64,000 nucleotides of DNA from Chromera velia (Eukaryota > Sar > Chromeraceae), in NCBI GenBank assembly GCA_018398765.1, contig JAHBMJ010003309.1, positions 27,731 through 91,730 on the forward strand. The letters run 5' to 3'. Position numbers and translations under genes: made by a program. Shown here one piece after another: positions 1 through 11,350 of this stretch; the first letter of the stretch is position 1, and each line of letters starts with the position of its first letter. A model generated the notes under the pieces. The model saw nothing but the letters and a program-made list of their open reading frames with translations. It ran no database searches and was not told where the DNA came from.

Positions 1-92
1 TTCATCCTATTAGCGAATCAGCCAGCTCGATCGTTCATTTGCGCATCCCCTGGCAACTGGGTCTCCGTCTGCAAAGCACCGTGATTTGCGCC

Positions 93-3000
93 CTAGTGCA
101 TCGCGTCTTCTCGGTTCTTTGCTCTCTCCTCTCTCAGTCTTTTGTACTTCCCATCCGCTTGCGGGTCATCTAGAGGGTGGAGGACATCGAGGAGGTCAAC
201 CAGCCACTCGTGTCCCTCCCCCCTTTTGTCAACGACCTGCTTGATCATCAACCCGTGCTTTGTCCCCGAGTCCACCAGAACACCCAAACCTCCCGTAGCA
301 GTCGCTTTCATCCAATGACCCGCCAGGCGGGAGAGAGAGATGACACCTTGCACCTGATCGATCGATGAAAACAAACAATGCGAGACAAAAAAAGAAATAT
401 TAATTCAGACAGAGTTCAGGAACCGATTCCCACCTGTACATACAAATGCCCTCAGCCACCCCTCCACCAGACAGTTTTCAGTGCAGGCTGCCAGCTAGAG
501 AGACAAAAGAAAGACCGACAGACGAATATTATTGTGCTTCATACTCGGCACTTGAAAGCAACAACACAACAGTAAAAAGGGAGACGTCCCATGCAGGTAG
601 CGAAGAAAGATTCAAAGATGTGCATGCGATTTCTTTGTTTGGCCTCACGCTCTGTCTGAATAAGAAAGATCCTTCCAGACAGAAACGGACAGGGTGACCT
701 GGATAGAAAATTTTGACGCAAGTAAGATGGCGGATGCTTAATTGTTCTGCGTACCTCTCGTTGGACATTCCCCCAGAAAGCTTCCCTGTCTTCCTCGCGC
801 TTGTCGTTCAGTCTCTTGCAGACAGACATTGTCGTTTGGGAATACAGGCGCTCGATCATCCCCCCCACTGCTTGCTGCAGAGCTGGAGGGTCCGGAGGGA
901 AGTCTAGGGATCCCACCTGTAGTGCGAACAAAGAGTGATGGGATGGTGTACGGCGGTCGGTAACGCGACTGTTTCTTCAAGCATTGGCAAACCCGGTGAG
1001 AAAGGAGGGCAACACAGAAAGGGGTAAGGCATGGACGCACAGAAGGTTTTCACTTGATAGCCCAACACCCTTCGCTATTGAAACTCGAAGGAGAAAGAGA
1101 GCTGGAGGGAGGATGAGGGAGGAGGGAGAAGAAGAGGAAATAGAGGAGGGAGGAAAGCACGAATCAAAAACTCACTTCGAATAGCCATTGGAGATGCGAA
1201 GCATTTGTGTGTTGCAGAGGAGTGTAGATGGAGAAGGGACAATGACAGGGGGGCACAGGCTTCCTTTCTGCCAGTGCGGCTTGACGGAATTGGAAATCTC
1301 TCCGGGAGGCCTCACGGATTGCCTGCAAGAAAGATCGAAAAAACATGAAACAGGAGGGCGGACAGCAAAAGTGTTCCCTCAAACAAAAACAAACAACATC
1401 ATTCTTCCGTCTCATCTCTAAACAGCGAAATCTGCCAAACAAGAACAGGCCTATAGAGAAGACCCGTAATAAAGCTCGGCGATGCAGTGGCTCGACTCAC
1501 TGACCTGCCGGACAGAGCACAAACGCTTTCATTCCCTCACTCCTCTCACTGCCTTTTCTCAATCACGACGCCCACCCTTTCCTTCCCTTGACTGACGTTT
1601 TGTACGGCCAGCGCCTTTCCCTCAGGCACAGGCGGAAACGGGCCCTCTATGTTCCCCCTCTTCCTCGTGTGCCGAAGAACCTCTATCTCGTACTCTGCGA
1701 GGCCGTCTCCGCCCGACTCGTACGTCTTTGCCCAGGGGGCGGCCAACACGAGAGGCAGCTCCGGTTTATGATTCTTCTCAGGCTGGCTCTGCTTTTCTTT
1801 CTTCTTCTGCTGCTCTTGTCTCCTTTGTGTGCGGACCCACAGGAGCGCGTCCCATTTTCCCCGATGAGTCAGAAGCGCAGTCACCCATCCTCCCCAACCC
1901 GTCACATGGCCGTACTGGGGCAGTCTGTGGAGAAATTGGAGGACTGCGACGTTCCCCTGCCAGACGGCCTCCTTCTTCACGTGCTCCACGTCGGGGCTCT
2001 GGCAGAACTCCTTCTTCGGCTTGCGGAGATCATGAAGCACCTCCAGCTGCGCCCGCCATCAATTACAAGGGATACAATAACACGTTACTCAAGAAACAGT
2101 GCACATAGCTCTACAGATAGAGAATCACCTTGAGGTGAAAGACAGACAATGAATACAATTGACACCACTAGGCACGGGGTTCTAACAAAGGAAACAAGGC
2201 TGGCCTCGGAAGCCGCGAAAGGGACGAGAGTGGAGTCAACATGTGGTGCCAGCAAAAGACGAGGAAGAGAGATTTATTCGAAAGGATGGCTGAATGGACG
2301 GCCGGGGCGTTGTCATGAATGCTGAGCCATGCATGCTTCTGTAGGGGCAAATTGACTGACCTGACTGGCGGTTACAGCAGACAAGAAAGTCCACTTCCCC
2401 CAAACGAAGGGTCTCGGCCCCCCACGTATTCGTGTGCTCTGTATCTTGATCTCCCTCAACATTTTGTACGTATCGAAGTCACGGGCCGCTGCGGCCTCCA
2501 GGGGCCCATACTCCAGAGGGGCCCTCTCCTGAGGTCTCCAACGCATCCAGCCGGGGTCCTTTCCCTCTTCGTCTGGAGGGCAATCCTTCGGCCACGCGGG
2601 GGGAGGGGGGAACTTCCACTCCTTCGTGAGGTCGAGCCAGAAGTCCAGAGGTACCCCCTTCGCGTCCGGGTTCGAGAGGGATGCCGGGGCCCCCAGTCTG
2701 ACTGCCCATTGGAGGAGACGGGGAATCAGACTGTGATGTCCAGCGATGATCATCGCAGTCAACATCAGACGCACAGGGGAGGAGCAAATCAATCTGTGCG
2801 CAAGATGAAGGGAAGGGGAGAGGGACACAGAGGAGGGAGTGCAGGACACTGAGAGAAACCCTACAGGCAAAAAGATACTCTGAACTGACAAACCAACAAT
2901 GAAACAATAGCCCCCACTTACAAACATGGGCAACGGGCACGCACGCACATTCTTTTCTTCGTTTCTTCCTTGCTCTGTCCATCCTTTCGTTTCTCGCTCC

Positions 3001-4391
3001 ATTCCCGCTTCAAAAGGAAAGGCAAAAGTGGCGGGATGGCACAAAGAAAAAGGGTTGAACGAAGAAAAAAAAACGGGGAGGCAAGGAAAGAGGGAATGCG
3101 GGAAAGGGAGAAAGACGCATGCAGAAGAAGCAGATGAAGAAGAGAAAAGTCGATGACAAAACTTCCTCCTTCCAGCTAGAGACAATCGGTCATCCAAAAA
3201 GCTCGTTAGTTCATGCATGACACACCGCCCGCCCTACGTACGCATTGAACGTCGTGAACTTCTCGATCTCAAAAATATTCCCCTTGATGGCTCGGAGAAG
3301 AAGATCCAGGCCCACCGGTGCGTGGCACATCGGCATCATCCCGCTGCTGTCCCTCTGGCAGGAGGCGTGTCTCCCACAGGGCGTGTCTGGATACAGATGA
3401 CGTCTCAGAAGGTTCCGGTCCTTCAGCACACGCGCGGCCTGCGCGCCCGCACCGAGACAGAAAAATGGAGTGAGACAGTCTCTTACAAACACACACCCTC
3501 ACAGACACGCATACATTCTATGCACCAGCACTGAGGTGTGCAAGAAAGATCATGCGTGCATGCGTCCATGGGGGGGGGAAGCAGTTGAAAAGAACGGGTG
3601 GGCACATAGTGAGGATACTGAAGAACAAAGGAATATCAATTAAAAAGAACGTTGGGGGGGCGATTGCCCTCGCCACTCTTTTTGCTGACACACCTGTCTC
3701 CAGAGATGTTCTCATCATCATTCCTTGATCCCATTCTTCCTGCAGGATCTGCCGACCGACACACCTCTAGAGATGGGGTGTCCCTCAGTGCGAGTATGAA
3801 GGGCTCCTGTTTGGGAACCCATCCCTTGTCGAAGAGGAACTTGAGAGCCTCTGGAATCACAAGGCGCGTCACAGCAAGCCCAAGCCTTTCTCTGGTGTCA
3901 TTGTGATCTGACAGGGTTCCAGGAAAAGTCATCATGAGGGAGTATAGAGCCTCGAATGTGCTCATCTGCATACCCCTCTTTTGTGGGTCTTTTTCCGCCG
4001 CCATTTTCACTATCAGTGCCCGAGCGACCCGTTCGATCTTCAGATGTAAGTCGATGCAATTGTCTACGCTCTGATTGAAGCACGCACGGATCAGGCGCCT
4101 CTCTAGAAGGGCATTCGCATCCTGAGGCGTCTTCACGTTTCGTCTCCCCTCAAGAGGAAGGCTGAGGGCCCATTCGATCAGTTCAGGGGAAGCGAAAGGG
4201 AAGCACTCCAAAACTTTGGTGGTCGTGGGAGCTCGGCAGAGTCCGCCTTCTTCTGTCTGAATATAGAAGAGCTGATCAGCACTTCTGCAAAGAGATCGGA
4301 AGGGGAGTGCCGCTGTCGAAAAAGAGAGCTCCCAAATATCCTGGGCAATTCTGTGCACGCGCAGAAGGCCTTCGAAGCTTGCTGATTGCAT
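93..4391 (-). CDS. Uncharacterised multi-exon protein with ankyrin-like helical repeats
   Basis: I do not recognise a named family. Exons in transcript order are about 4391-3765, 3438-3242, 2793-2361, 2046-1576, 1322-1176, 916-755 and 353-93. The frame joins throughout, giving about 765 aa and ending in TGA at 93. The donor near 1570-1576 is the least certain: the better-looking GTGAGA at 1549 would break the frame. The start is the ATG at 4391 (MQSASFEG); an upstream exon cannot be excluded. The protein is soluble-looking, with no signal peptide or membrane segment. Several stretches resemble degenerate ankyrin or helical repeats (GNVAVLQFLHRL, LLQWAVRLGAPASL, ALKFLFDKGWVP), and a Lys/Gln-rich patch follows LLWVRTQRRQ. 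The gene is divergent to the one starting at 5104. The function is unknown, and the ankyrin reading is tentative. Confidence 0.6.
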
Positions 4392-5103
4392 TGCAGGAAG
4401 CAAGCTATTTCAATAAAAGACACACAGAAGAGGGGTCGGTTCCAGCGCACAGTGGTGCTGTGCCCGCAGGTATTGCTTCTCGATCGCCTCTTGCCTTCAA
4501 CAGACTTGCTGCATGAGAAAACGCTCAGTCTGGTGTCTCCTCCGCGTCTCCGTGAGAAGGTTTGAGAGTTCTGCACGACACGAAGCTGTGAGTTTTTCTT
4601 GTCCTTGAGGCCGCAAGGTGCAGAAGCCAGACTTTCTGTCCACTGAACAATGGCCGATTTCGATGCAACTTAAATTAAGCGCACTTATATGCGACGGCAC
4701 ACATCTTCAGCAAAATTAAATCTTCGATTCAACAGGAGTGCACATGGAGTGCATGCACTCATCCGCGCGCGCGGGGTGCATGGGGGGCCCCGGCATGGCC
4801 CCGGCACATGACCTGCATGTACGCTACTAGGCAGCAAGCTCGCCGGCACCCGAAATGCACCCGAAAAGGCGATGTTCTTCTCTTCTTCTCTCTCTCGGCT
4901 TTCTCTCTCTCTTTCTCTCTCCCTGAAAAGTAAGAATTACATATGATGACGTCCCATCTCACTCTCACGAAGTGAACACAGAGAGGAGTGAGCAGTGAGT
5001 GAGAAAGAGACTTCTGGTACCGTTCAAGTCGCGGCCAGACTTCTTGAGGCGTCAAAGATTTGATACTTCTAAAAACTCTCAGTGTTCTTCTACCTGTGCT
5101 GTG
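4392..5103. promoter_or_regulatory. Divergent intergenic region with palindromic TGCATGCA
   Basis: About 0.7 kb between two gene starts that point away from each other. It holds TGCATGCA at 4750-4757, repeated CCCCGGCA-type words at 4787-4806 and a CT-rich run at 4880-4922. No TATA box stands out. A bidirectional promoter is inferred from position. A non-coding first exon of either gene may lie here. Confidence 0.4.
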
Positions 5104-8100
5104 ATGAGCGCTTTCAAGTTTTTTTCTGAGTCGGAGCTGGATGATCATGCTCACTCAGAGGTGTTTGCTACCATTCCAGAGTGCATCGCTGCTTTGGAGA
5201 AGATGAAGCCCGCCGAAGAGGTGAGGTGCCACAGAACCAAAGTACGTACACTCAAGCAACAGACTGAGCACCTTCCAAACGCCCCAGACATTCTCAAGGC
5301 GCGTCTGGAAGCCATGCAAGCGTTGGCAGACTCCCTTTTATTCCTACAGCGCTTCAAGGACATGAAGACTCCCTTTGGAACCTTCCTGGATACGCTTAAG
5401 CAGCACATTCCTCCTGACATCTACGAATTGGCGACTCAGTCAGCAAGAGACGTGGAGGACGATGTTGCATTCTTCCAGAAACTCCAGGTGAGTACGGTCA
5501 CTGCGCAGGTGTGCAAACATTCATGGATCCATTCGGTCCATCCCACGAACGCTTTAAAGGTTCTTCATGTACTCATGCTTGAAAGAGGTACGAAAGCTTC
5601 CTTCCCGGTCGTTCACCATATATCAGTAGCTTACATATACAAATAAGCCACATTCCGTGTCTCCACCGTTTTTTCTTCTGTCTGCAGTCGCTCGCACGCG
5701 TACACCGTCCGCTGACTTCGGAGGAGAAGGAAGCAAAGGACGTTCTGGAGCAGATCCTCAAGGAAGCCACGGGACCGGAGGATTGGAAGACGTCGTTTCG
5801 GACGAAGGCAACCTGCGGGCTTCTGGGTCTCCTGATCGAAAAAGTTCTTCCTGAGAAGGACGATATGATCGCCCTGCAAGAGCGTTTGGCGGTTTTGTCA
5901 GCGGAGTTGCTTGTCAACCGCCATGATCGTCGTAAGCGCGGGTACCGCGCCGGCTTCCCTGGACTTGACCGAAAGGCAGCTGGGGCAGTGTCGGATTTTG
6001 GCAGCGCAGCGCCTTGTGACTTCCGATCTGCTCCCGACTGGAGACTTCGCACAGACGCTCCCAGACAGCCGTCTGGAGGACTTGCAGAGCGCTGTTTGTC
6101 TTTTGAGGAGGGCGAAGAAGTGCGAGGACCCGGATGTGGCCTCTCAGGCTTGTGCCATGCTGAACAAGTTGGCGTATCAGCACGAAGACCATGGAGAAGA
6201 CAGGGAGACGGCAGTGACCAGAGTAGAGGTCGAAATCTCTGGAAGGTCAGTCGACCTCTGGTCTGCCTGCATGGATTGCGTCTGAGTGTGAATCAATGAA
6301 TTCACAAAGCCCGGCAAACCCACCCTGTTTCCCCGTGCAGGTCATTCCACACTGCCCTCCTCATTCGTCACCTAGTGGGTCCCTGTGGTCCTGTGATGGC
6401 AGTCGTGCATGGATGGCCATTCATTGTGTGCGTTCCTCAATAGCTTTCTGCTTCATGCACAGCATCACTTCCTACATCTACTGTCTCTCTCGACGCCTAT
6501 CTCTCCGAAAGAATTTCGTTCCCCCCCTCTCACACAACGCCTTCTCGTTGCATGACAGTCTACATTGAGCATCTTGTGTACTGGTTTTATCAAGTCGGCA
6601 CTGTTGCCGTCACATCTATGCGTCTCTTCCCTCACCTTGACCATTCTGTTGGTCGCTTGCTGGTGGATCTTTCATACGGAAGAGACGGCCCACACCCACA
6701 CTCGCCTGCACGCATGTATTGTATGTCTGTGCAGAGAATCTCGCCTCGACTCTCTGGAGATCGCGAAGTACGTGCGGGGAGATCCGGATTCGTTCGAGGG
6801 GTTCTCTCTCTTCCTCGGTTCTCTCTGCAAGGAAGCAGCCCTCCTCCTCTCAGACACCCAGAATCTGTCAGTCACCGCACAGTGCAAGGGACAAGTCCAG
6901 CCACAGGGGGAGAGCCCGACAGGGGCAGGGGGGGGTGCGGTGGGGGAGACTTTGGGGAGTCTCTTTTCTTTGGGGGGTGATAAATCAGAGGCTTTTGACG
7001 CCACTGGCGTTCCTGCCGACTTCGTGCCTGTAGTGCTGCTTGCCGAGGCTTACCTCTTCAACCCACTCCTGTCCTTCACTAAAAAACCGTTCGTTGACAA
7101 AAAAAGCGACCCGACACGCTTCTTCGATCAGTTTCGCGTTGTCAAAAAGGCCCACGAAGTCCTCGTGGAGGGCAAGAGAGAAAGAGCAAAAGAGAGCAAG
7201 GCTCGGGCGGTGAAATCGGGGGGGGGGGGGAAAGAAAACGAGTCCACAGCAGTACGAGTCCACCGCCTCGGGGGGGGTGCCAACTGTTGCGCCAGATGCA
7301 GTCCAACGTTTCTGGGCGCTGGTGTTGGGTGGTTTGTGTACCTGTGTGAAGAAGGGGGTCAGCGGGAAGCTGACAGAGATGCGGGAGTTCAGGATCGGAG
7401 AGACGGATCTCCATCTGTGCAGCAGACCGAAGGACGTGGAGGAGAAGATGCCAGAAGGCATCAGTCCCATGTGTCTGGACGAGATTGACCTTTCCTGTCC
7501 TCTAGTGCAGCGTGCACTTTTGATCGAGGCTGTTGAGCTAGGTGAAAGGATCCGCGACCAGCAGAAACAGCAGCAACAGAAGCAGCAAGAGCCGAACAGA
7601 AAGAAAAAGGGAAAGAAGGGGGGGGCAACGCTTCAGAGTCTGACCGAGAAACCGACTCCCACCGTCACTCCTGGTGTCGACCGGGTTGTGCAGGTTCTTC
7701 CGCTTGTTATGCGCTCTGTGGCCCTGCTCTCGTTTGAGTCAAATTTTGAATTTGAGGTGCCTCAGATGTTGTCTGAGCATCTCGTTGCCTCGTGGGGAGA
7801 GGAAAACAGAGTGATGATGCGAAGGGCGGAGAAGGAGGCATACGCACAAGGGCAGAAGAACAAAAGCACGGGCAGTCTCCCTCTGTGGCCCCTCGGCCCT
7901 TCCTCCTGTCTGCAGGCCTTCCTGGCTGCAGAGAATCTCGCAAGAAAGGCGGAGGCGAGAGCAAAGGAGGAGGGTGTGTCACTCTTGGGGGTCTGTCTTC
8001 CTTCCCTCTTCTGGGAGAAAACCTCTTTCGACACCCCCACCCTCAGATCTGCAAAGCTCATGTATTTCCACCTGGAAGAGTGGCTGGGTGGCAGTCACAA

Positions 8101-8614
8101 TGCTTGCAGCTCCACATTCACAGCCTCCCCCATTCCCCCGCTCCTCCATTCAACCGCACCCAGGGCCCCCGACGGCGAGCCTCCCTCTGTTTCTGTCTTC
8201 GAAGAAGACAGACACGGGGAGGAGAGCGACGACAAAGAGAACCCGACCGAGAGCGAGAACAGCAAAGCCCCACAGCCCTCGATGGCAGCGCAAGTCTCTG
8301 AAAGTGCCACTGCGCAAGGTTCTTGCCACTCGAGCACCCACCCCATGATCTCCCGCCTTGTTCAGATGGTGGAACCGCGACTCCACCTCTGGCTGACCTA
8401 CACGAACTTTGAGTATCAGTTGAAGCTTCACGAAACGGGAAAGCGCGTCGGGAAACCCTTCAGCAGGAACGCCTGGCTGAGGTGCGCGAAGGGTTTCTGC
8501 ACCGCTGCGCACGGCGATGAGCCCGTACTCCCCCTATACCATTTCCGCATCTCAGGGCACTTGCTCGAGGAGGGGGATATGGCGGGGGGCAAAAGAACAC
8601 CCGGACCCTCATAG
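5104..8614 (+). CDS. Uncharacterised 902-aa protein, five exons
   Basis: Exons are 5104-5487, 5688-5931, 6005-6245, 6735-7209 and 7250-8614. Phases 0, 1, 2 and 0 match at every junction and give 2,709 nt (902 aa plus TAG). The ATG at 5104 opens MSAFKFFSESELDD. The N-terminal 280 residues are helix-rich (LEAMQALADSLLFLQRF, DVLEQILKEATG). Further on come a Gln/Lys-rich charged linker (RIRDQQKQQQQKQQEPNRKK) and a second low-complexity Ser/Glu patch around 8200-8330. I recognise no domain. The fourth intron would be only 40 nt and contains a run of 13 G. The last codons overlap, in another frame, the start of an RGWC/ankyrin-type remnant. The present 3' end may therefore be a truncation of a longer ancestral protein, created by a one-base change in the G run at about 8583-8588. 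Confidence 0.6.
7210..7249 (+). other. 40-nt intron containing a poly-G run
   Basis: A GTGAAA..CACAG interval with 13 consecutive G (7218-7230). Removing it moves the reading frame from the upstream open frame to the long downstream one. The competing explanation is a homopolymer indel in the assembly. Confidence 0.4.
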
Positions 8615-9392
8615 TTTCCGTCACAGGTGTGTGATGGAGCAATTGGAAAAACACTGGTGGGCAAGGGAGGGGTCTTCAATCACTACGTTTGTCTTTTGGG
8701 ATTTTCTCTCTCTCTTCCAACACCCCACCGAAGGCCGTCGGACAGCTGCGGAAGAGGCGTTGTTCAAAGAAGTTCTCTGTAAGATGGACATGATTTACAG
8801 CAGCCCCCATACATATGTGATCCGATCGACCGCAGTGCCAGAGAGTGCAATGAATCCGGTTCCATACATAGACAGGGGGTGGTGTTGGTTTGAGTCTGCC
8901 GTCACGACCTTCAAGCCCCCTGCACAGGTCATCACAGACACGCCGGGCGGGAAGGGCAGCAGCACGAGCTCTATTCGAATTCCAGCAGCCCCCCTAGCGT
9001 TTGACAAAGCGATTGATGAAAAGACTTTCACAAACGGATCAGATGCAGATGGAGTCAAGGCGTTGTACAGAAACTTTCTTGAAAGATCCGCCCCTAAGTT
9101 GCGCGTCTTTGCGGATGGCTCTTGGGCTTCTGCGTGGAAAGACAGATTACAGTTCGACCATGGGCACGCAGATCAGTTTGCGGAAATCGTGGAATATGTC
9201 GCGCAAGACCCGACACTAGCTGGCAAACTCCAGCCTCCGCTGCTGGACGTCCGAAATACCTTACCAGAGTATGCTTCCATTCATTGGGAAAGTGAAACCA
9301 TCGTTGCGGAAAAGGTGGCATCTCTTGAGCGCTTACTCCGGGCTTTCGGAAAGTTGCGCAGCATTTCTTTCATAAAGCTCCCGACATTTTGA
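8517..9392 (+). pseudogene. RGWC/FWDF-type domain remnant, 5' part of a decayed ankyrin gene
   Basis: An open frame running to TGA at 9390-9392 carries HPDPHSF, FWDFLSLFQHP, LCKMDMIYSS, YIDRGWCWFE and FTNGSDADGVKALYRNF in order. I associate this arrangement with a large uncharacterised protein family of algae and dinoflagellates in which ankyrin repeats often follow. That assignment is from memory of motif patterns, so it is moderate. The frame has no convincing start of its own. It links to the preceding gene either through a one-base difference in the G run near 8583 or through a 31-nt interval, GTACTC..CTCAG (8525-8555). After the TGA the same frame stays open and codes plausibly to 9530, so the stop looks like a premature one. 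Confidence 0.5.
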
Positions 9393-9425
9393 GGGTCAAC
9401 AAAGTCTGCCAAAGACAAGATTCAC

Positions 9426-10497
9426 ATGGATGGGTTGCGAAGGGGTTTGGAGTCCGTCTTTGCAGAGGGAGAAGGAGCCGAACCTCTTGAGAGGAATCTG
9501 CTTCTCCTGGCATCGTGCGGAGCAGCCACAGTCAGTCAGTCAGTCAGTCAATTGCGTTGAGTAAATCTAGGAGTAAATCGTCCCCTTTTCTGCTTGGTTG
9601 CAAACTCAGCACTGTTTCATCAAAAAGGAGAGCTTTTGCTGCATTTCGACTCACGTGAAATCTTTCTGCAACTGGAGGGAATGCATGGGTCTGCAGGTGG
9701 TGAATGGGTCTCATGGTCCCTGAAGAGAAACGTGTCCCTCCTGCTTCTAGATGTCATTCTTGAACGTGTTCCCTGTCAAAATTTGAAGCAAACAATTCAT
9801 TGTTGTCTGCAGATAATGAGGCGCCTCCTCAGTCGCGAGAAAAGAGTAGATGCTGAATTTCTCTCCCAGGCACTCTTCCTTTCCTCGTGCAACGGCCACG
9901 CAGACGCCGTACGGGCGCTCCTCGACGCAAAAGCAGATGTGAACTCTCAAGACCAAAAACGGGCGGACTGCCCTCACATGGGGCACTATGGGGGGTCACC
10001 GATCCATTGTAGAGTTGCTGCTTGAAGCAAACGCAAGAGTTGACGTTGGGGAGGGTCCGTTGCTGCGCGCTTGTTCCAACGCAGGATACAGAAGGGACCC
10101 CAAGATCGTCAACCTGTTGCTTGATGCCGGTGCCAACCCGAACGATCAAGAGAAGACAGGGAGACAGTGGACACCCCTCATGTATTCAAGTGCACAGGGT
10201 GACGCAGAGGTCGTGCAGCTGCTTCTGGGTGCACAAGCTAGTGTGGACGTGCAATCCTGGGCCAATGTGAGCCAAATGCTGCTAGCGGGGGGGCACACCG
10301 CGCTGATGCTCGCCTGCCGTTTTAACCAAGCTCCGATTGTCCGCATGCTGCTCGATGCAGGTGCGTCAGTCAACCTGAAGGATGAGAACGGATTATCGGT
10401 TCTGGATCACGTATATGAGCCAAGCATCAAAGCCTATCTCACAGACAACAAGCTCGTAAAGCCCATTGACAATCCCAAGCATCTGCATGCTAAATAG
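9426..10497 (+). pseudogene. Ankyrin-repeat segment with a one-base frameshift
   Basis: Exon 9426-9530 (MDGLRRGLESVF..LLLLASCGAAT) joins exon 9813 onward in phase 0 (IMRRLLSREKRV). Ankyrin repeats follow: CNGHADAVRALLDAKADVN, GGHRSIVELLLEANARV, KIVNLLLDAGANPND, GDAEVVQLLLGAQASV and QAPIVRMLLDAGASVNLKD. The product ends in TAG at 10495-10497. Between the first and second repeats the frame slips at about 9951-9960: the consensus would read D-K-N-G-R-T-A-L, but one extra base (GACCAAAAACGGG) shifts it. No intron signals explain this. It is a decayed gene or a sequencing error. Together with the upstream in-frame TGA, decay is the simpler reading. Confidence 0.55.
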
Positions 10498-11350
10498 GCA
10501 CGCCACTTGCAGCCAGATTCCAAGCAAGCGTCCTGGGCCGGCCCAATCGAGGGCGTACATGCCTGCAGATTATTTTGAATTCAATGCCCTGCAATTAAAA
10601 AATTTATGAGATACATTTATGAAGTTGAATGTAACATTTGAAAAAACAATGCTAAAAGTTTTTGTGTATTGAATGACGCAGTGGTAAAATGTGACTCAAT
10701 TTAAAATATGAGCCTCTGTTTATAAATAGATTTAAGAGTGTTTGGTATAGATGAATAAATATACAGACTGGTATGATAGAAATCAATTGAAACTTTGAAG
10801 TTAGTGACACTGCTGATTTAGTTTAAAAGTGTTTCTGTTTGTTTTTTAGAATTTAAAAACATTTCAGGCTTCCAAGCAATCATTTTGTAAATGACAGATT
10901 CAATTAATTATGTTGAGTTTTTTATATTGGCATTATGTTGAGTTTTTTATATTGGCTTTTAGAAAAACGACACAAGCAGGTTTAATAGACATACTTAACT
11001 TTAAAATTAACAATTCAATACAAAAAATAAGTAAAAACTATAAAGCAAAAGGTTTTAAAGTATATATATAAAATTTCTAAAAAAATATGATGATAGTCAT
11101 TTTAAGTCTTTTTTTATGTAATTTTATCCGCGTCATTGCAAAGTACTACACACATAAAGCAGTTCAGTTGTTTAGTTTAGCTCTAAAATTAATTGAAAAA
11201 GAATAATTTGAATTGAATTACATGGTTCCTAGGAATAAAATATTAAATCAAAAACATATTTGTAGTCACAGATCTGTTGTAGCATTCATCATTCAAGCTG
11301 GTTATATCCATATGTTGAATTGATTTTCAGAACCGGGGCCACCACAGCGA
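10498..11350. other. AT-rich island, convergent gap
   Basis: About 0.85 kb with abrupt AT enrichment between the 3' end of a plus-strand gene and the 3' end of the giant minus-strand gene. It contains A and T tracts and a 27-bp direct repeat (TTATGTTGAGTTTTTTATATTGGC-like, 10909-10962). No coding frame of note is seen. Confidence 0.7.

Noticed and set aside
10498-11350. Retrotransposon or telomere-like sequence in the AT-rich islands
   Set aside because: No reverse-transcriptase or transposase frame and no TTTAGGG-type array could be seen in any island.
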